Assembly: GCA_023229545.1 (NCBI GenBank)
Contig: JALNZB010000002.1
Location: forward strand, 62,001 to 126,000
From: Sulfuritalea sp.
GTDB taxonomy: Bacteria; Pseudomonadota; Gammaproteobacteria; Burkholderiales; Rhodocyclaceae
DNA: 64,000 bases
Direction of reading: 5' to 3'
A program made the translations under genes and the position numbers. How positions within the stretch are numbered: position 1 is the stretch's first letter; each line of letters begins with the position of its first letter. Of the stretch, positions 33,288 to 43,216 are shown in pieces. Below the pieces are notes generated by a model, which had not been told where the DNA came from, made no database searches, and saw only the letters and a list, made by a program, of their open reading frames with translations.

Positions 33288-36200
33288 ATGTCCGCCTCGC
33301 ATCTTCCCGGTTTCGTCCATCTCCGCCTTCACAGCGAATACTCGATCAGCGATGGCCTGACGCGGATCGAGGACATCGTCGACAAGGAGACAAAGCAGGT
33401 ATTGCACGACGGCGTCGTCAGCCGTGCGGCGGCGGACGGGCAGCCGGCGCTGGCGCTGACCGATCTGGCCAATCTGTTTGGCATGATCAAGTTCTACACC
33501 GCGGCGCGCGGCAAGGGCATCAAGCCGATCATCGGCTGCGATGTCTGGATCGGCGACGAAGAGGGCGCGGACAAACAGGACGGCCCTGGGCGCCTGTTGC
33601 TGCTGGTGAAGAATCGCGCCGGTTATCTGCGGCTGTGCGAACTGCTCTCCGCCGCCTATTTGGCCCCGCGCCGCCACGGTCGCGCCGAAATCACCCGCGC
33701 GCAACTGGGTCAGGGCGACAACAGCGGCCTGATTGCATTGTCGGGTGGTCCGCTGGGCGACATCGGGCAGATGCTGGCGGTTGGCAAGCTGGATCAGGCC
33801 GAGGTGCGCGCCCAGGTCTGGGCGCAACTGTTTCCCGATTCCTATTACATCGAGATACAGCGCCCGGCTGGCCGGGATGGCGCGGCGGCGAGCGAGGTGC
33901 TGGTGGCGGCCAGCGCCGATCTGGCGGCCCGGCTCGGCCTGCCGCTGGTGGCCACCCATCCCGTGCAGTTTCTCCAGCCTGACGACTACAAGGCGCACGA
34001 AGCGCGGGTCTGCATCGCCGATGGCTATGTGCTGGGCGATACGCGGCGGCCGAAGCGCTATAGCCCGCAGCAATATTTCAAGAGCCGGGCCGAGATGGCC
34101 GAACTGTTCGCCGACTTGCCCGAGGCCTTGCAGAACTCGGTGGAGATTGCCCACCGTTGCAACCTCACGGTGGAACTGGGCAGGAGCCGCCTGCCGGATT
34201 TCCCCACGCCCGCTGGCGAGCCGCTGGAGGCCTTCCTCGCCAGCGAGTCGCATGCCGGCCTGGTGCGGCGTTTGGAATTGCTGTATCCGGATGCCGCCGA
34301 GCGAGAAAGGCAGCGACCGACCTACGTCGCGCGGCTGGATTTCGAGATCGGGACCATTATCAAGATGGGCTTCCCCGGCTACTTCCTGATCGTCGCCGAC
34401 TTCATCAACTGGGCCAAGCACAACGGCGTTTCGGTGGGACCGGGGCGTGGCTCGGGCGCCGGCTCGCTGGTTGCCTACAGCCTGGGCATCACCGATCTCG
34501 ATCCGCTGCGCTACGACCTGCTGTTCGAGCGCTTCCTCAATCCGGAACGGGTATCGATGCCCGACTTCGATATCGACTTCTGCCAGGAAGGTCGCGACCG
34601 CGTCATCGAGTACGTCAAGCAGAAATACGGCGCCCACGCCGTGTCGCAGATCGTCACCTTCGGCACCATGGCGGCCAAGGCGGTGATCCGCGATGTTGGG
34701 CGCGTGCTCGATCTGGGTTACAACTTCGTCGACCAGTTCGCCAAGCTGATTCCAAACGAACTCGGCATCACGCTCAAGGACGCGCTGGACAAGGAACCGA
34801 TAATCCGCCAGCGGATCGACAGCGAAGAGGAAATCGCCGAGTTGTGGGCGCTGGCGCTGAAGTTGGAGGGCCTGACGCGCAACGTCGGCATGCATGCCGG
34901 CGGCGTATTGATCGCGCCGGGCAAGCTCACCGATTTTTGTCCGTTGTATGCGGCGGCGGGCGCCGAATCGGTGGTGTCGCAGTTCGACAAGGACGATGTC
35001 GAAAAGGCCGGGCTGGTCAAGTTCGACTTCCTCGGCTTGCGCACCCTGACCATCCTCGACGAGGCGGTGCGCCTGGCCCGCGAAGTCGAGGGCGTCGACA
35101 TCGACCTCGCCACCTTGCCGCTGGATGACCGCGAAACCTACGACGCCATTTTCAAGAGCGCCAACACCACGGCCGTGTTCCAGTTTGAATCCGGCGGCAT
35201 GAAGGACACCCTGGTGCAGGCGCAGCCGGACCGGCTGGAAGACCTGATCGCACTCAACGCGCTGTACCGGCCGGGGCCGATGGACTTCATTCCCAACTTC
35301 GTCAATCGCAAGCATGGCCGCGAGAAGGTGGTCTATCCGCACCCGAGCCTGGAGCGCGTGCTGGGCAATACCTACGGCATCATGGTGTATCAGGAACAGG
35401 TGATGCAGACGGCGCAGGTGGTGGCCGGCTACAGCCTCGGCGGCGCAGACCTGCTGCGTCGCGCCATGGGCAAGAAGAAGAAGGAAGAGATGGACCAGCA
35501 GCGCGCCGTGTTCGTCGACGGCGCGGGCGCCAACAACATCGGTGCCGGCCAGGCCAACGAAATCTTCGATGTCATGGAGAAGTTCGCCGGCTACGGCTTC
35601 AACAAGTCGCACGCGGCGGCCTACTCGCTGGTCGCCTACCAGACCGGCTGGCTCAAGCGCCATCACCCGGCCGCTTTCGCGGCGGCCACGCTGTCGTCGG
35701 AAATGGCCAACACCGACAAGATCCAGTTCTTCTACAAGGACGCTACCGACAACGGCCTGGTCTTCCTGCCGCCCGACATCAACCACAGCGGCATCCGTTT
35801 CCGACCGGTGGATGGCAAGATCATTCGCTACGGTCTGGGCGCCATCAAGGGCACCGGCGAGGCGGCGCTGTCGGTGATTCTCAAGGTTCGCGAATCCGGG
35901 GGCGAATTCCGCGACCTGTTCGATTTCTGCCGCCGCATCGACAAGCGCGTGGTGAATCGGCGCGTGATCGAGGCGCTGATCCGCGCCGGCGCCTTCGATT
36001 CAATCGACAACCATCGCGCCAAGCTGCTGGCCTCGACCGGCGTTGCGCTGGAAGCGGCGGAACAGGCCGAGCGCAATGCCATGCAGGGCGGCCTGTTCGA
36101 CATGGGCGCGGGGGCGCAGGAAGACACCGCGCATTATGTCGAGGTTCCGCGCTGGTCGGAGCGTGAACAACTGATGAACGAAAAACCGGCGCTGGGTTTT

Positions 36201-36785
36201 TTCTTCTCCGGCCATCCCTATCACGCCTACGCCGCCGAGCTGGCGTCCTTCGTCAAGCGCAGGCTGGGTCAGCTCGAGCCGCAGCGCGAGCCGGTGCTGC
36301 TGGCCGGCGTCGTCATGTCCAGCCGCACCCAGATGACCCGGCGCGGCAAAATGGCCGTGGTGGCGCTCGACGACGGCACCACCCAGCTCGAAGTGACCGT
36401 GTTCAACGAACTGTGGGACGCCGAACGGGCAAAGATCAAGGAAGACGAACTGCTGCTGGTCGAAGGCAAGGTGCAGAAGGACGACTACAGCGGCGGCCTG
36501 CGCATCACCGCCGACAAGCTCTATACCTTGACCGAGGCGCGCGGTCGCTATGCACGCAGCTTGCGCCTGACCATGAACGGCGGCTCGGACGCCAAACGCC
36601 TGCAGGCGCTGCTGACGCCGTTTCGCAACGGCCCCTGCCCGGTGCGGTTGAGTTACCGCAACAGCGATGCGGTGGCGGAACTGCCCCTGCCGGAAAGCTG
36701 GCGCGTCCGGCTCGACGATGCCTTGCTGACCGGGCTGGTCGACTGGCTGAAGCAGGAGAATGTCAAGGTCGTGTACGAAGGCTGA
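33288..36785 (+). CDS. dnaE: DNA polymerase III alpha subunit
   Basis: This is the replicative polymerase, 1165 residues and full length. The N-terminal PHP domain opens FVHLRLHSEYSISDGL. The polymerase aspartates lie in VSMPDFDIDFCQEGRDRVIEY (near 425), with GPGRGSGAGSLVAYSLGITDLDP before it. GYGFNKSHAAAYSLVAYQTGWLK (near 770) and a C-terminal OB fold (VLLAGVVMSSRTQMTRRGKMAVVALDDGTTQLEVTVF) follow. It stands alone on the plus strand and converges with gatA across a short hairpin. Confidence 0.97.
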   Translation: MSASHLPGFVHLRLHSEYSISDGLTRIEDIVDKETKQVLHDGVVSRAAADGQPALALTDLANLFGMIKFYTAARGKGIKPIIGCDVWIGDEEGADKQDGPGRLLLLVKNRAGYLRLCELLSAAYLAPRRHGRAEITRAQLGQGDNSGLIALSGGPLGDIGQMLAVGKLDQAEVRAQVWAQLFPDSYYIEIQRPAGRDGAAASEVLVAASADLAARLGLPLVATHPVQFLQPDDYKAHEARVCIADGYVLGDTRRPKRYSPQQYFKSRAEMAELFADLPEALQNSVEIAHRCNLTVELGRSRLPDFPTPAGEPLEAFLASESHAGLVRRLELLYPDAAERERQRPTYVARLDFEIGTIIKMGFPGYFLIVADFINWAKHNGVSVGPGRGSGAGSLVAYSLGITDLDPLRYDLLFERFLNPERVSMPDFDIDFCQEGRDRVIEYVKQKYGAHAVSQIVTFGTMAAKAVIRDVGRVLDLGYNFVDQFAKLIPNELGITLKDALDKEPIIRQRIDSEEEIAELWALALKLEGLTRNVGMHAGGVLIAPGKLTDFCPLYAAAGAESVVSQFDKDDVEKAGLVKFDFLGLRTLTILDEAVRLAREVEGVDIDLATLPLDDRETYDAIFKSANTTAVFQFESGGMKDTLVQAQPDRLEDLIALNALYRPGPMDFIPNFVNRKHGREKVVYPHPSLERVLGNTYGIMVYQEQVMQTAQVVAGYSLGGADLLRRAMGKKKKEEMDQQRAVFVDGAGANNIGAGQANEIFDVMEKFAGYGFNKSHAAAYSLVAYQTGWLKRHHPAAFAAATLSSEMANTDKIQFFYKDATDNGLVFLPPDINHSGIRFRPVDGKIIRYGLGAIKGTGEAALSVILKVRESGGEFRDLFDFCRRIDKRVVNRRVIEALIRAGAFDSIDNHRAKLLASTGVALEAAEQAERNAMQGGLFDMGAGAQEDTAHYVEVPRWSEREQLMNEKPALGFFFSGHPYHAYAAELASFVKRRLGQLEPQREPVLLAGVVMSSRTQMTRRGKMAVVALDDGTTQLEVTVFNELWDAERAKIKEDELLLVEGKVQKDDYSGGLRITADKLYTLTEARGRYARSLRLTMNGGSDAKRLQALLTPFRNGPCPVRLSYRNSDAVAELPLPESWRVRLDDALLTGLVDWLKQENVKVVYEG

Positions 36786-36804
36786 TGCCGGCGTTTCGCC
36801 GGCA
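36786..36804. terminator. Bidirectional hairpin between dnaE and gatA
   Basis: TGCCGGCG and CGCCGGCA form a perfect eight-base stem around TTT, directly after the dnaE stop and six bases before the gatA stop. The plus-strand flank is AGGAAACTATTTTGC, giving a weak T-run. It probably ends both converging transcripts. Confidence 0.6.
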
Positions 36805-36809
36805 GGAAA

Positions 36810-38297
36810 CTATTTTGCGGGCGCCGCCGGAGCGATGGCCGGCATTTGCGCATGCCAGTCTGTGGCTTGCTGGTACTGATGCGCGACATTGAGCATCTTC
36901 GCCTCGCCGAACCAGTTGCCGATGATCTGCAATCCTACTGGCATGGCGTTGTTGCCGAAGCCGCAGGGCAGCGACATGCCCGGCAGGCCGGCGAGATTGG
37001 TGGAGATGGTGTAGATGTCGGCCAGATACATCTGCACCGGATCGGCGCTCTTGGCGCCGAAGGCGAACGCCACCGAGGGCGAGGTCGGCCCCATGATGAC
37101 GTCGCACTGCCTGAAGGCCGCGACAAAGTCGGCGGCGATGAGACGGCGAATTTTCTGCGCCTGGAGGTAGTAGGCGTCGTAGTAGCCGTGCGACAGCACA
37201 TAGGTGCCGATGAGTATCCGGCGCTTCACTTCGGCGCCGAATCCCTGCGCCCGGCTGCGCGAATACATCTCCGCCAGATCGGCGTATTCCGGCGCCCGGT
37301 AGCCATAACGCACGCCGTCGAAGCGCGACAGGTTGGAGCTGGCCTCGGCCGGCGCGATGACGTAATAGGCGGGCACCGACAGACCCGAGTTGGGCAGGCT
37401 TACTTCCACCGTGACGGCGCCCAGCTTGCGGTATTCGGCCAGCGCGGCGTCGACGGCGGTGCGCACGTCGGCGTCCATGCCGTCGCCGAAAAACTCCTTC
37501 GGCAAGCCGATTTTCAGGCCGGCCAGCGGCTTTGCCAGATCGCGGCTGTAATCCTCCCGGGGGCGCTCCAGCGAAGTGGAATCGCGCGGGTCAAAGCCGG
37601 CCATGGCGTTCAGCAGCAGCGCGCAATCCTCGGCGCTTTTCGCCATCGGCCCGCCCTGGTCGAGGCTCGAGGCGAAGGCGATCATGCCGTAGCGCGACAC
37701 CGCGCCGTAGGTCGGCTTGAGGCCGGTGAGGCCGCACAGGGCCGCCGGCTGGCGGATCGAGCCCCCCGTGTCGGTGCCGGTCGCCGCCGGGGTGAGCCGT
37801 GCCGCGATGGCTGCCGCCGAGCCGCCCGAGGAACCGCCGGGCACGCAGGAGACATCCCAGGGATTCTTCACCGGGCCGAAGTACGAGGTTTCGTTCGACG
37901 AGCCCATGGCGAACTCGTCCATGTTGAGCTTGCCCAGCGTCACCATGCCGGCGCTGGCGAGCTGTTCCACCACATGCGCGTCGTAGGGCGAAACGAAGTT
38001 CGCCAGCATCTTCGAGCCGCAGGTGGTGCGCCAGCCCTTGGTGCAGAAGATGTCCTTGTGCGCCAGCGGGATGCCGCACAAGGGCGAAATCGCCGCATCG
38101 CCAGCGCCGACTTTGCCGAGGGTCTCGTCGGCCATCCGCGCCTGTGCCAGAGTCTTGCCATGGTCGGTGGTGATGAAGGCATTGAGCGCAGGGTTGAACT
38201 TCTCGATGCGGTCGAGAAAGAGCGTCGCCAGTTCGACGGCGGAAACCTTTTTCGCCGCCAGCGCGGCGGCAAGCTGCTTGAGCGATGAATTGATCAT
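36810..38297 (-). CDS. gatA: Aspartyl/glutamyl-tRNA amidotransferase subunit A
   Basis: GatA releases ammonia from glutamine for GatB. The 495-residue amidase has the Ser-cisSer-Lys triad: Lys in GIPLAHKDIFCTKG, cis-Ser in GTDTGGSIRQPAALCG and nucleophile Ser in VPGGSSGGSAAAIAA. The ATG at 38297 follows the gatC stop by five bases with a GGAG ribosome site. KVGAGDAA near residue 65, just before ISPLCGIPLAHKD, is encoded by a copy of the dispersed repeat (38092-38114). The family tolerates length changes there. GatB is encoded about 17 kb away. Confidence 0.96.
   Translation of the reverse strand: MINSSLKQLAAALAAKKVSAVELATLFLDRIEKFNPALNAFITTDHGKTLAQARMADETLGKVGAGDAAISPLCGIPLAHKDIFCTKGWRTTCGSKMLANFVSPYDAHVVEQLASAGMVTLGKLNMDEFAMGSSNETSYFGPVKNPWDVSCVPGGSSGGSAAAIAARLTPAATGTDTGGSIRQPAALCGLTGLKPTYGAVSRYGMIAFASSLDQGGPMAKSAEDCALLLNAMAGFDPRDSTSLERPREDYSRDLAKPLAGLKIGLPKEFFGDGMDADVRTAVDAALAEYRKLGAVTVEVSLPNSGLSVPAYYVIAPAEASSNLSRFDGVRYGYRAPEYADLAEMYSRSRAQGFGAEVKRRILIGTYVLSHGYYDAYYLQAQKIRRLIAADFVAAFRQCDVIMGPTSPSVAFAFGAKSADPVQMYLADIYTISTNLAGLPGMSLPCGFGNNAMPVGLQIIGNWFGEAKMLNVAHQYQQATDWHAQMPAIAPAAPAK
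38092..38114 (-). repeat. Dispersed 22-base repeat, copy 4 (in gatA)
   Basis: One mismatch in the ACGGCG part (GCGGC). Read by gatA as KVGAGDAA. Confidence 0.65.
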
Positions 38298-38302
38298 GTC
38301 AC

Positions 38303-38590
38303 TCACTCCAGCACCTGCGGCACGAGGTAAAGACCCGCCTCGGTTTCCGGCGCCACCGCCTGAAAATCGGCCCGGCGATCCGCTTCCGTGACCACGTCGG
38401 GGCGCAAACGCTGCACCACATCCACGGCATGCGCCATCGGTTCGATGCCCGTGGTATCCACCGCCTGCAATTGTTCGATAAAGCCGAGGATGCCGTTCAA
38501 CTGGTCGCGCGTGGTTTCGCGCTCCGCAGCGGAAAGTTCGATGCGGGACAAAAGGGCGATGCGGGCGACGTCTTCGAGGTTCAGGGGCAT
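38303..38590 (-). CDS. gatC: Aspartyl/glutamyl-tRNA amidotransferase subunit C
   Basis: GatC is the small subunit that braces GatA and GatB. The 95-residue protein has the typical MPLNLEDVARIALLSRIELSAAE opening, the central ILGFIEQLQAVDTTGIEPMAHAVD and the end GLYLVPQVLE. It is divergent from mreB, with 140 bases between the starts, and is followed by gatA. This gatC-gatA/mreB arrangement is common in Betaproteobacteria. Confidence 0.95.
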   Translation of the reverse strand: MPLNLEDVARIALLSRIELSAAERETTRDQLNGILGFIEQLQAVDTTGIEPMAHAVDVVQRLRPDVVTEADRRADFQAVAPETEAGLYLVPQVLE

Positions 38591-38730
38591 GATGACAAGT
38601 GGGGTTAAGTGAGCTTGGAACCGGGTGAAACAATGCCTGATCGGCGCTTAATCCGGTCGGCGCGATAGGGTATCATAAGCCACCTTTTAGCCTCAGCCCT
38701 CTCTGGGCGGGCCTTGACACTGGAACCACG

Positions 38731-39774
38731 ATGTTCGGCTTTCTGCGCTCCTATTTTTCCAACGATCTTGCCATTGACCTGGGTACCGCCAACACGCTGA
38801 TTTATGTGCGTGGCAAAGGGGTGGTGCTCGACGAACCTTCGGTCGTCGCCATTCGCACCGAAGGCGGCCCCAACGCCAAGAAAACCATCCAGGCGGTCGG
38901 TCGCGAGGCGAAGACCATGATCGGGCGCAATCCCAAGGAAATACAGGTCATTCGCCCCCTGAAGGACGGCGTGATCGCCGACTTCACCGTTACCGAGCAG
39001 ATGCTCAAGCAGTTTATCAAGCGGGTGCATGAGTCGCGCCTGTTCTCGCCGTCGCCGCGCATCATCATCTGCGTTCCCTCGGGTTCGACCCAGGTGGAGC
39101 GTCGTGCCATCCGCGAGTCCGCCCTGGGCGCTGGCGCCTCGCAGGTCTATCTGATCGAGGAACCGATGGCCGCCGCGATCGGCGCCGGCCTGCCGGTATC
39201 GGATCCCACCGGCTCGATGGTGGTGGATATCGGCGGCGGCACCACGGAGGTGGGCGTGATTTCGCTGGGCGGCATGGTCTATGCAAATTCGGTGCGCGTC
39301 GGCGGCGACAAGTTCGACGAGGCGATCATCTCCTACATCAGCCGCAACTACGGCATGCAGATCGGCGACAACAGCGCCGAGAACATCAAGAAGCAGATCG
39401 GTTCCGCGTTCCCCGGCTCTGAAGTGCGCGAGATGGAAGTCTCCGGCATCAACCGCGCCGAGGGCATTCCGCGCAAGTTCACCATTTCCTCCAACGAGGT
39501 GCTCGAAGCGCTTTCGGAACCGCTTAATCAGGTGGTCAAGGCCATCAAGGACGCGCTGGAAAAAACGCCGCCCGAACTGGGCGCCGACATTGCCGAACGC
39601 GGATTGGTGCTGACCGGCGGCGGTGCGCTGCTGCTCGACATGGATCGTTTGCTGACCGAGGAAACCGGCCTGCCGGTGATTGTGGCCGACGACCCGCTGA
39701 CCTGCGTCGTGCGCGGCTCCGGCATGGCACTTGAAAAGATGGACAAACTTGGCAGTATTTTCGCCAACGAGTAG
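38731..39774 (+). CDS. mreB: Rod shape-determining protein MreB
   Basis: MreB is the bacterial actin that organises side-wall synthesis. The 347-residue protein has phosphate-1 IDLGTANTLIYVRGKGVVLDEPSVVAI, IIICVPSGSTQVERRAI, phosphate-2 MVVDIGGGTTEVGVISLGGMVYANSVRVGGDKFDEAI and the adenosine motif GLVLTGGGALL. The N-terminal MFGFLRSYFSNDL is the membrane-binding amphipathic helix. It is the first gene of the plus-strand run to rlpA. Confidence 0.98.
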   Translation: MFGFLRSYFSNDLAIDLGTANTLIYVRGKGVVLDEPSVVAIRTEGGPNAKKTIQAVGREAKTMIGRNPKEIQVIRPLKDGVIADFTVTEQMLKQFIKRVHESRLFSPSPRIIICVPSGSTQVERRAIRESALGAGASQVYLIEEPMAAAIGAGLPVSDPTGSMVVDIGGGTTEVGVISLGGMVYANSVRVGGDKFDEAIISYISRNYGMQIGDNSAENIKKQIGSAFPGSEVREMEVSGINRAEGIPRKFTISSNEVLEALSEPLNQVVKAIKDALEKTPPELGADIAERGLVLTGGGALLLDMDRLLTEETGLPVIVADDPLTCVVRGSGMALEKMDKLGSIFANE

Positions 39775-39868
39775 GCCCCGCCCCGTGTAGCGTGCAAGTT
39801 GGCTCCGTGGCCGCTGGTCATGGGGCACCACCGGGTTTCCATCTTTTGCTGAGAGCGTACCTGCCTTG

Positions 39869-40795
39869 ATGTCCGCCGTTGGTCATGCTCCGCCACCCTT
39901 CTTCAAGCGGGGTCCGGCGCCGCTGGTGCGGCTGGCCTTCTTCGTCTCGCTTTCCCTGATCCTGCTGATTGCCGATCTGCGCTTTCATACCCTGGAATTG
40001 GCGCGCATGGCGGTCGCCACGGTGGCCTGGCCCTTGCAGCGCCTCACCTGGATGCCGATTGACGCCGCGACCGACTTCGGTGCCTATCTCGCGATGCAAT
40101 CCACGCTGCTGAAAGAAAACGAGGACTTGCGCCGACGCCAGCTTGGCAAAGCAAATCTCTTGCTGCGCCAGCTGCATCTCGAACAGGAGAACAAGCGGCT
40201 GCGGGCACTGCTCGACATGCGTGCGCGCCTGCCGGTCGAGGGACGCATCGCCGAAATTCTCTACGCCGCGCGGGACCCGTTCTCGCGCCGGGTGATTATC
40301 GACAAGGGCCTCCAGCATGGCATCGGCGCCGGTCAGGCGGTGGTGGACGACATCGGCGTTATCGGCCAGGTGACGCGGGTATTTCCGCTTACGGCGGAGG
40401 TCCTGCTGCTCACCGACAAGGATCAGGCGATACCGGTGGAGGTGCAGAGAAACGGCTTGCGCGCGGTTCTCGCGGGCGCCGGCGCGGGGATGATGGAACT
40501 GCGCTTCCTGGCGGCGAATGCCGAGGTGCAGATCGGCGACATTCTGGTCACCTCCGGACTCGATGGCGTCTATCTGCCCGGTCTGCCTGTGGCCAAGGTG
40601 GTCAAGACCGACCGCGACAGCGCCTACTCCTTCGCCCGCATCACCTGCGCTCCGCTGGCCGGCGTTGAGCGCCACGGCCTGGCCCTGGTGCTGGGCAGCC
40701 GCACGGCCTTGCCGCCGCAGCCGGACGAGGCGCCGGCGACAGTGGAAGCGCCGGGCCGCAGCAAGCGGATCAAGACGAAAGAGAAGGCACGCTAA
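39869..40795 (+). CDS. mreC: Rod shape-determining protein MreC
   Basis: MreC is the periplasmic scaffold of the elongasome and activator of PBP2. The 308-residue protein has one N-terminal membrane helix (LAFFVSLSLILLIADLRF), a coiled coil (LLKENEDLRRRQLGKANLLLRQLHLEQENKRLRALLDM) and the two beta-barrel domains with RVIIDKGLQHGIGAGQAVVDDIGVIGQVTRV and GDILVTSGLDGVYLPGLPVAKV. A Pro/Lys-rich tail follows. The start is the ATG at 39869. A TTG lies one codon upstream. mreD begins at the next base after its stop. Confidence 0.95.
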   Translation: MSAVGHAPPPFFKRGPAPLVRLAFFVSLSLILLIADLRFHTLELARMAVATVAWPLQRLTWMPIDAATDFGAYLAMQSTLLKENEDLRRRQLGKANLLLRQLHLEQENKRLRALLDMRARLPVEGRIAEILYAARDPFSRRVIIDKGLQHGIGAGQAVVDDIGVIGQVTRVFPLTAEVLLLTDKDQAIPVEVQRNGLRAVLAGAGAGMMELRFLAANAEVQIGDILVTSGLDGVYLPGLPVAKVVKTDRDSAYSFARITCAPLAGVERHGLALVLGSRTALPPQPDEAPATVEAPGRSKRIKTKEKAR

Positions 40796-41317
40796 ATGCA
40801 ACCCACCCAATCCTCGCGCCGCATTCTGTTGCCGGTCAAAAACTGGTTCATCGTGCTGACCTTGTTTCTTGCCCTGCTCCTGAATCTGATTCCCTTCGGC
40901 CGGCTGCCGGGCATCCCCGACTGGGTGGCGCTGGTGCTGGCCTTCTGGTGCATTCACCAACCCCTGAAAGTCGGCATGGCCGCCGCCTTCGTGCTCGGTC
41001 TGGCGATGGACGTGGTCGACGCCAGCGTGATGGGGCAGCATGCCCTGGCGTACGTGTTGCTGGCTTTCGCCGCCGCCGGGCTGTCGCGGCGGGTGTTGTG
41101 GTTCCCGCTGGCGCAACAGGCGCTGCAACTGCTGCCTCTGCTGCTTGGCATGCAACTGGTGATGATGGCCGTGCGCATGGCGACTGGCGCCGAGTTTCCC
41201 GGCGTGCCGTGGTTCCTGTCGAGCTTCACCGCCGCTCTGCTCTGGCATCCGGTGACTTACCTGCTGCTGACTCCCCAGTTCCGGCCGGAAGACAAAGACG
41301 TTCATCGGCCCATTTGA
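40796..41317 (+). CDS. mreD: Rod shape-determining protein MreD
   Basis: MreD is a polytopic inner-membrane protein of the elongasome. The 173-residue frame has five membrane helices, the conserved LLNLIPFGRLPGIPDWVALVLAFWCIHQP, and VLGLAMDVVDASVMGQHALAYVLLAFAA. Position between mreC and the PBP2 gene confirms the call. It starts immediately after mreC. Confidence 0.94.
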   Translation: MQPTQSSRRILLPVKNWFIVLTLFLALLLNLIPFGRLPGIPDWVALVLAFWCIHQPLKVGMAAAFVLGLAMDVVDASVMGQHALAYVLLAFAAAGLSRRVLWFPLAQQALQLLPLLLGMQLVMMAVRMATGAEFPGVPWFLSSFTAALLWHPVTYLLLTPQFRPEDKDVHRPI

Positions 41318-41323
41318 ACCAGA

Positions 41324-43216
41324 ATGGAATTCAAGAACCCCCAGGAAGAGCTTGAGCGCTTCCGCTCGCGGCTGGCGGTGGCGGGGGGCTTCGTGCTGTT
41401 CTGCTTCACGCTGCTGTTCGTCCGCTTCGTCTGGTTGCAGATCGTCCAGCACGATTACTACCAGACTCGCGCCGAGGATAACCGCATCTCGCTGGTGCCT
41501 GTCGTACCCAACCGGGGATTGATCCTTGACCGAAATGGCGTGGTGCTGGCACGCAACTACTCGGCCTACACGCTGGAAATCACGCCTTCCAAGACTCTTG
41601 ATCTGGAGCAGCTCATCGACGGCCTGGAGACAATCATCGATATCCAGCCCAAGGATCGCAAGCGTTTCAAGAAACTGCTCGAAGAAAGCCGCAATTTCGA
41701 GTCGCTGCCGATCAGAACCCGACTGACGGACGAGGAGGTGGCGAAGTTCATCGCCCATCGCTACCGTTTCGCTGGCGTGGACATCAAGGCGCGCCTGTTT
41801 CGCCAATATCCGGGCGGCGCCTTCGCCTCACACATGCTGGGCTACATCGGTCGCGTCAATGACAAGGATATGGAGACAATCGAGGCGAGAGAACTGGACG
41901 CGAACTATCGCGGCACCGACCACTTCGGCAAGACCGGCCTGGAGCAGCACTACGAGTTCGATCTGCACGGCACCACGGGTTTCGAACAGGTGGAAATCGA
42001 TGCCGGCGGTCGCGCCGTGCGCACCCTGGCGCGCACCTCGCCGGTGGCCGGCAACAACCTGACGCTGACCGTCGATGTCGAGTTGCAGCGCATCGCCGAG
42101 CAAGCCTTTGGTGATCGCAAGGGCGCGCTGGTCGCCATCGAGCCGTCCACCGGCGGCATTCTGGCGCTGGTGGCGGTGCCCAACTACGACCCCAACGTGT
42201 TTGTCGATGGCATCGATACGCAGAGCTGGAAGGAACTTAACGAATCTCCCGACAAGCCGATGGTGAACCGCGCCCTGAACGGCGCCTATCCGCCGGGTTC
42301 GACCTTCAAGCCCTTCATGGCGCTGGGCGCCCTGACCTTAGGCAAGCGCCGTCCCGAACAGCAGATTTCAGATCCCGGCTTTTTCAACTTCGGCGGCCAC
42401 CACTTTCGCGACGACAAAAAGGGCGGCCACGGCATGGTGGATATGTACAAGTCCATCGTGCAATCCTGCGACACCTACTACTACATGCTGGCCAATGACA
42501 TGGGAATCGACAACATTTCCGCCTTCATGGGCAAGCTCGGCTTCGGCAGCCGCACCGGCATCGACATCGATGGCGAATCGGAAGGTGTGCTGCCCTCGCA
42601 GGCGTGGAAAAGAAAACGCTTCAAGAAACCGGAACAGCAAAAATGGTATGCCGGCGAAACAGTTTCCATTGGCATCGGCCAGGGTTACAACGCCTACACG
42701 CCGATCCAGCTGGCGCATGCCACGGCGATTGTGGCCAACGGCGGCGTGGTGTTTCGTCCGCATCTGGTGAAGTTCATTACCGACACCCTGACCGGCAGGC
42801 AATCCTTGATCGAGCCGAAGCCGACGCGCGATCTGGGACTCAAGGCGGAGCACATCGAGGTGATCAGGAATGCCATGGTCGGCGTGAACAAGGAGGGCAC
42901 CGGCGCGCGCGCGTTTGCCGGCGCCGAATATGTCTCCGCCGGCAAGACCGGCACCGCCCAGGTGTATTCGCTCAAGGGAGCGGACTACAAGGCCGGCGCC
43001 GTCAAGAAGGAACTGCGCGACCATGCCCTGTTCATCGCTTTCGCCCCGGCCGACAAGCCCACCATCGCCCTGGCTGTCCTGGTCGAAAACGGCGGCTTCG
43101 GCGCCCAGGCCGCCGCTCCGATCGCACGCCAGGTGCTTGACTACTATCTGCTCGGCAAGCGCCCCAATGCGCCCGCGCCGGTCGATGAAGCCGCCGTCGA
43201 GGAGGACAAGGAATGA
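41324..43216 (+). CDS. mrdA: Penicillin-binding protein 2 (elongasome transpeptidase)
   Basis: PBP2 crosslinks side-wall peptidoglycan with RodA. The 630-residue protein has an N-terminal membrane helix (about 22-44), the pedestal domain and the transpeptidase domain. The latter carries SxxK in YPPGSTFKPFMALGAL, SCD in IVQSCDTYYYMLAND, and KTG in VSAGKTGTAQVYS. An acidic tail follows. Its stop overlaps rodA by four bases. Nothing departs from the family. Confidence 0.97.
   Translation: MEFKNPQEELERFRSRLAVAGGFVLFCFTLLFVRFVWLQIVQHDYYQTRAEDNRISLVPVVPNRGLILDRNGVVLARNYSAYTLEITPSKTLDLEQLIDGLETIIDIQPKDRKRFKKLLEESRNFESLPIRTRLTDEEVAKFIAHRYRFAGVDIKARLFRQYPGGAFASHMLGYIGRVNDKDMETIEARELDANYRGTDHFGKTGLEQHYEFDLHGTTGFEQVEIDAGGRAVRTLARTSPVAGNNLTLTVDVELQRIAEQAFGDRKGALVAIEPSTGGILALVAVPNYDPNVFVDGIDTQSWKELNESPDKPMVNRALNGAYPPGSTFKPFMALGALTLGKRRPEQQISDPGFFNFGGHHFRDDKKGGHGMVDMYKSIVQSCDTYYYMLANDMGIDNISAFMGKLGFGSRTGIDIDGESEGVLPSQAWKRKRFKKPEQQKWYAGETVSIGIGQGYNAYTPIQLAHATAIVANGGVVFRPHLVKFITDTLTGRQSLIEPKPTRDLGLKAEHIEVIRNAMVGVNKEGTGARAFAGAEYVSAGKTGTAQVYSLKGADYKAGAVKKELRDHALFIAFAPADKPTIALAVLVENGGFGAQAAAPIARQVLDYYLLGKRPNAPAPVDEAAVEEDKE

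Noticed and set aside
33186..35786. 866-codon open frame on the minus strand opposite dnaE
   Set aside because: It is the antisense shadow of a GC-rich conserved gene. DnaE motifs are unambiguous on the plus strand.
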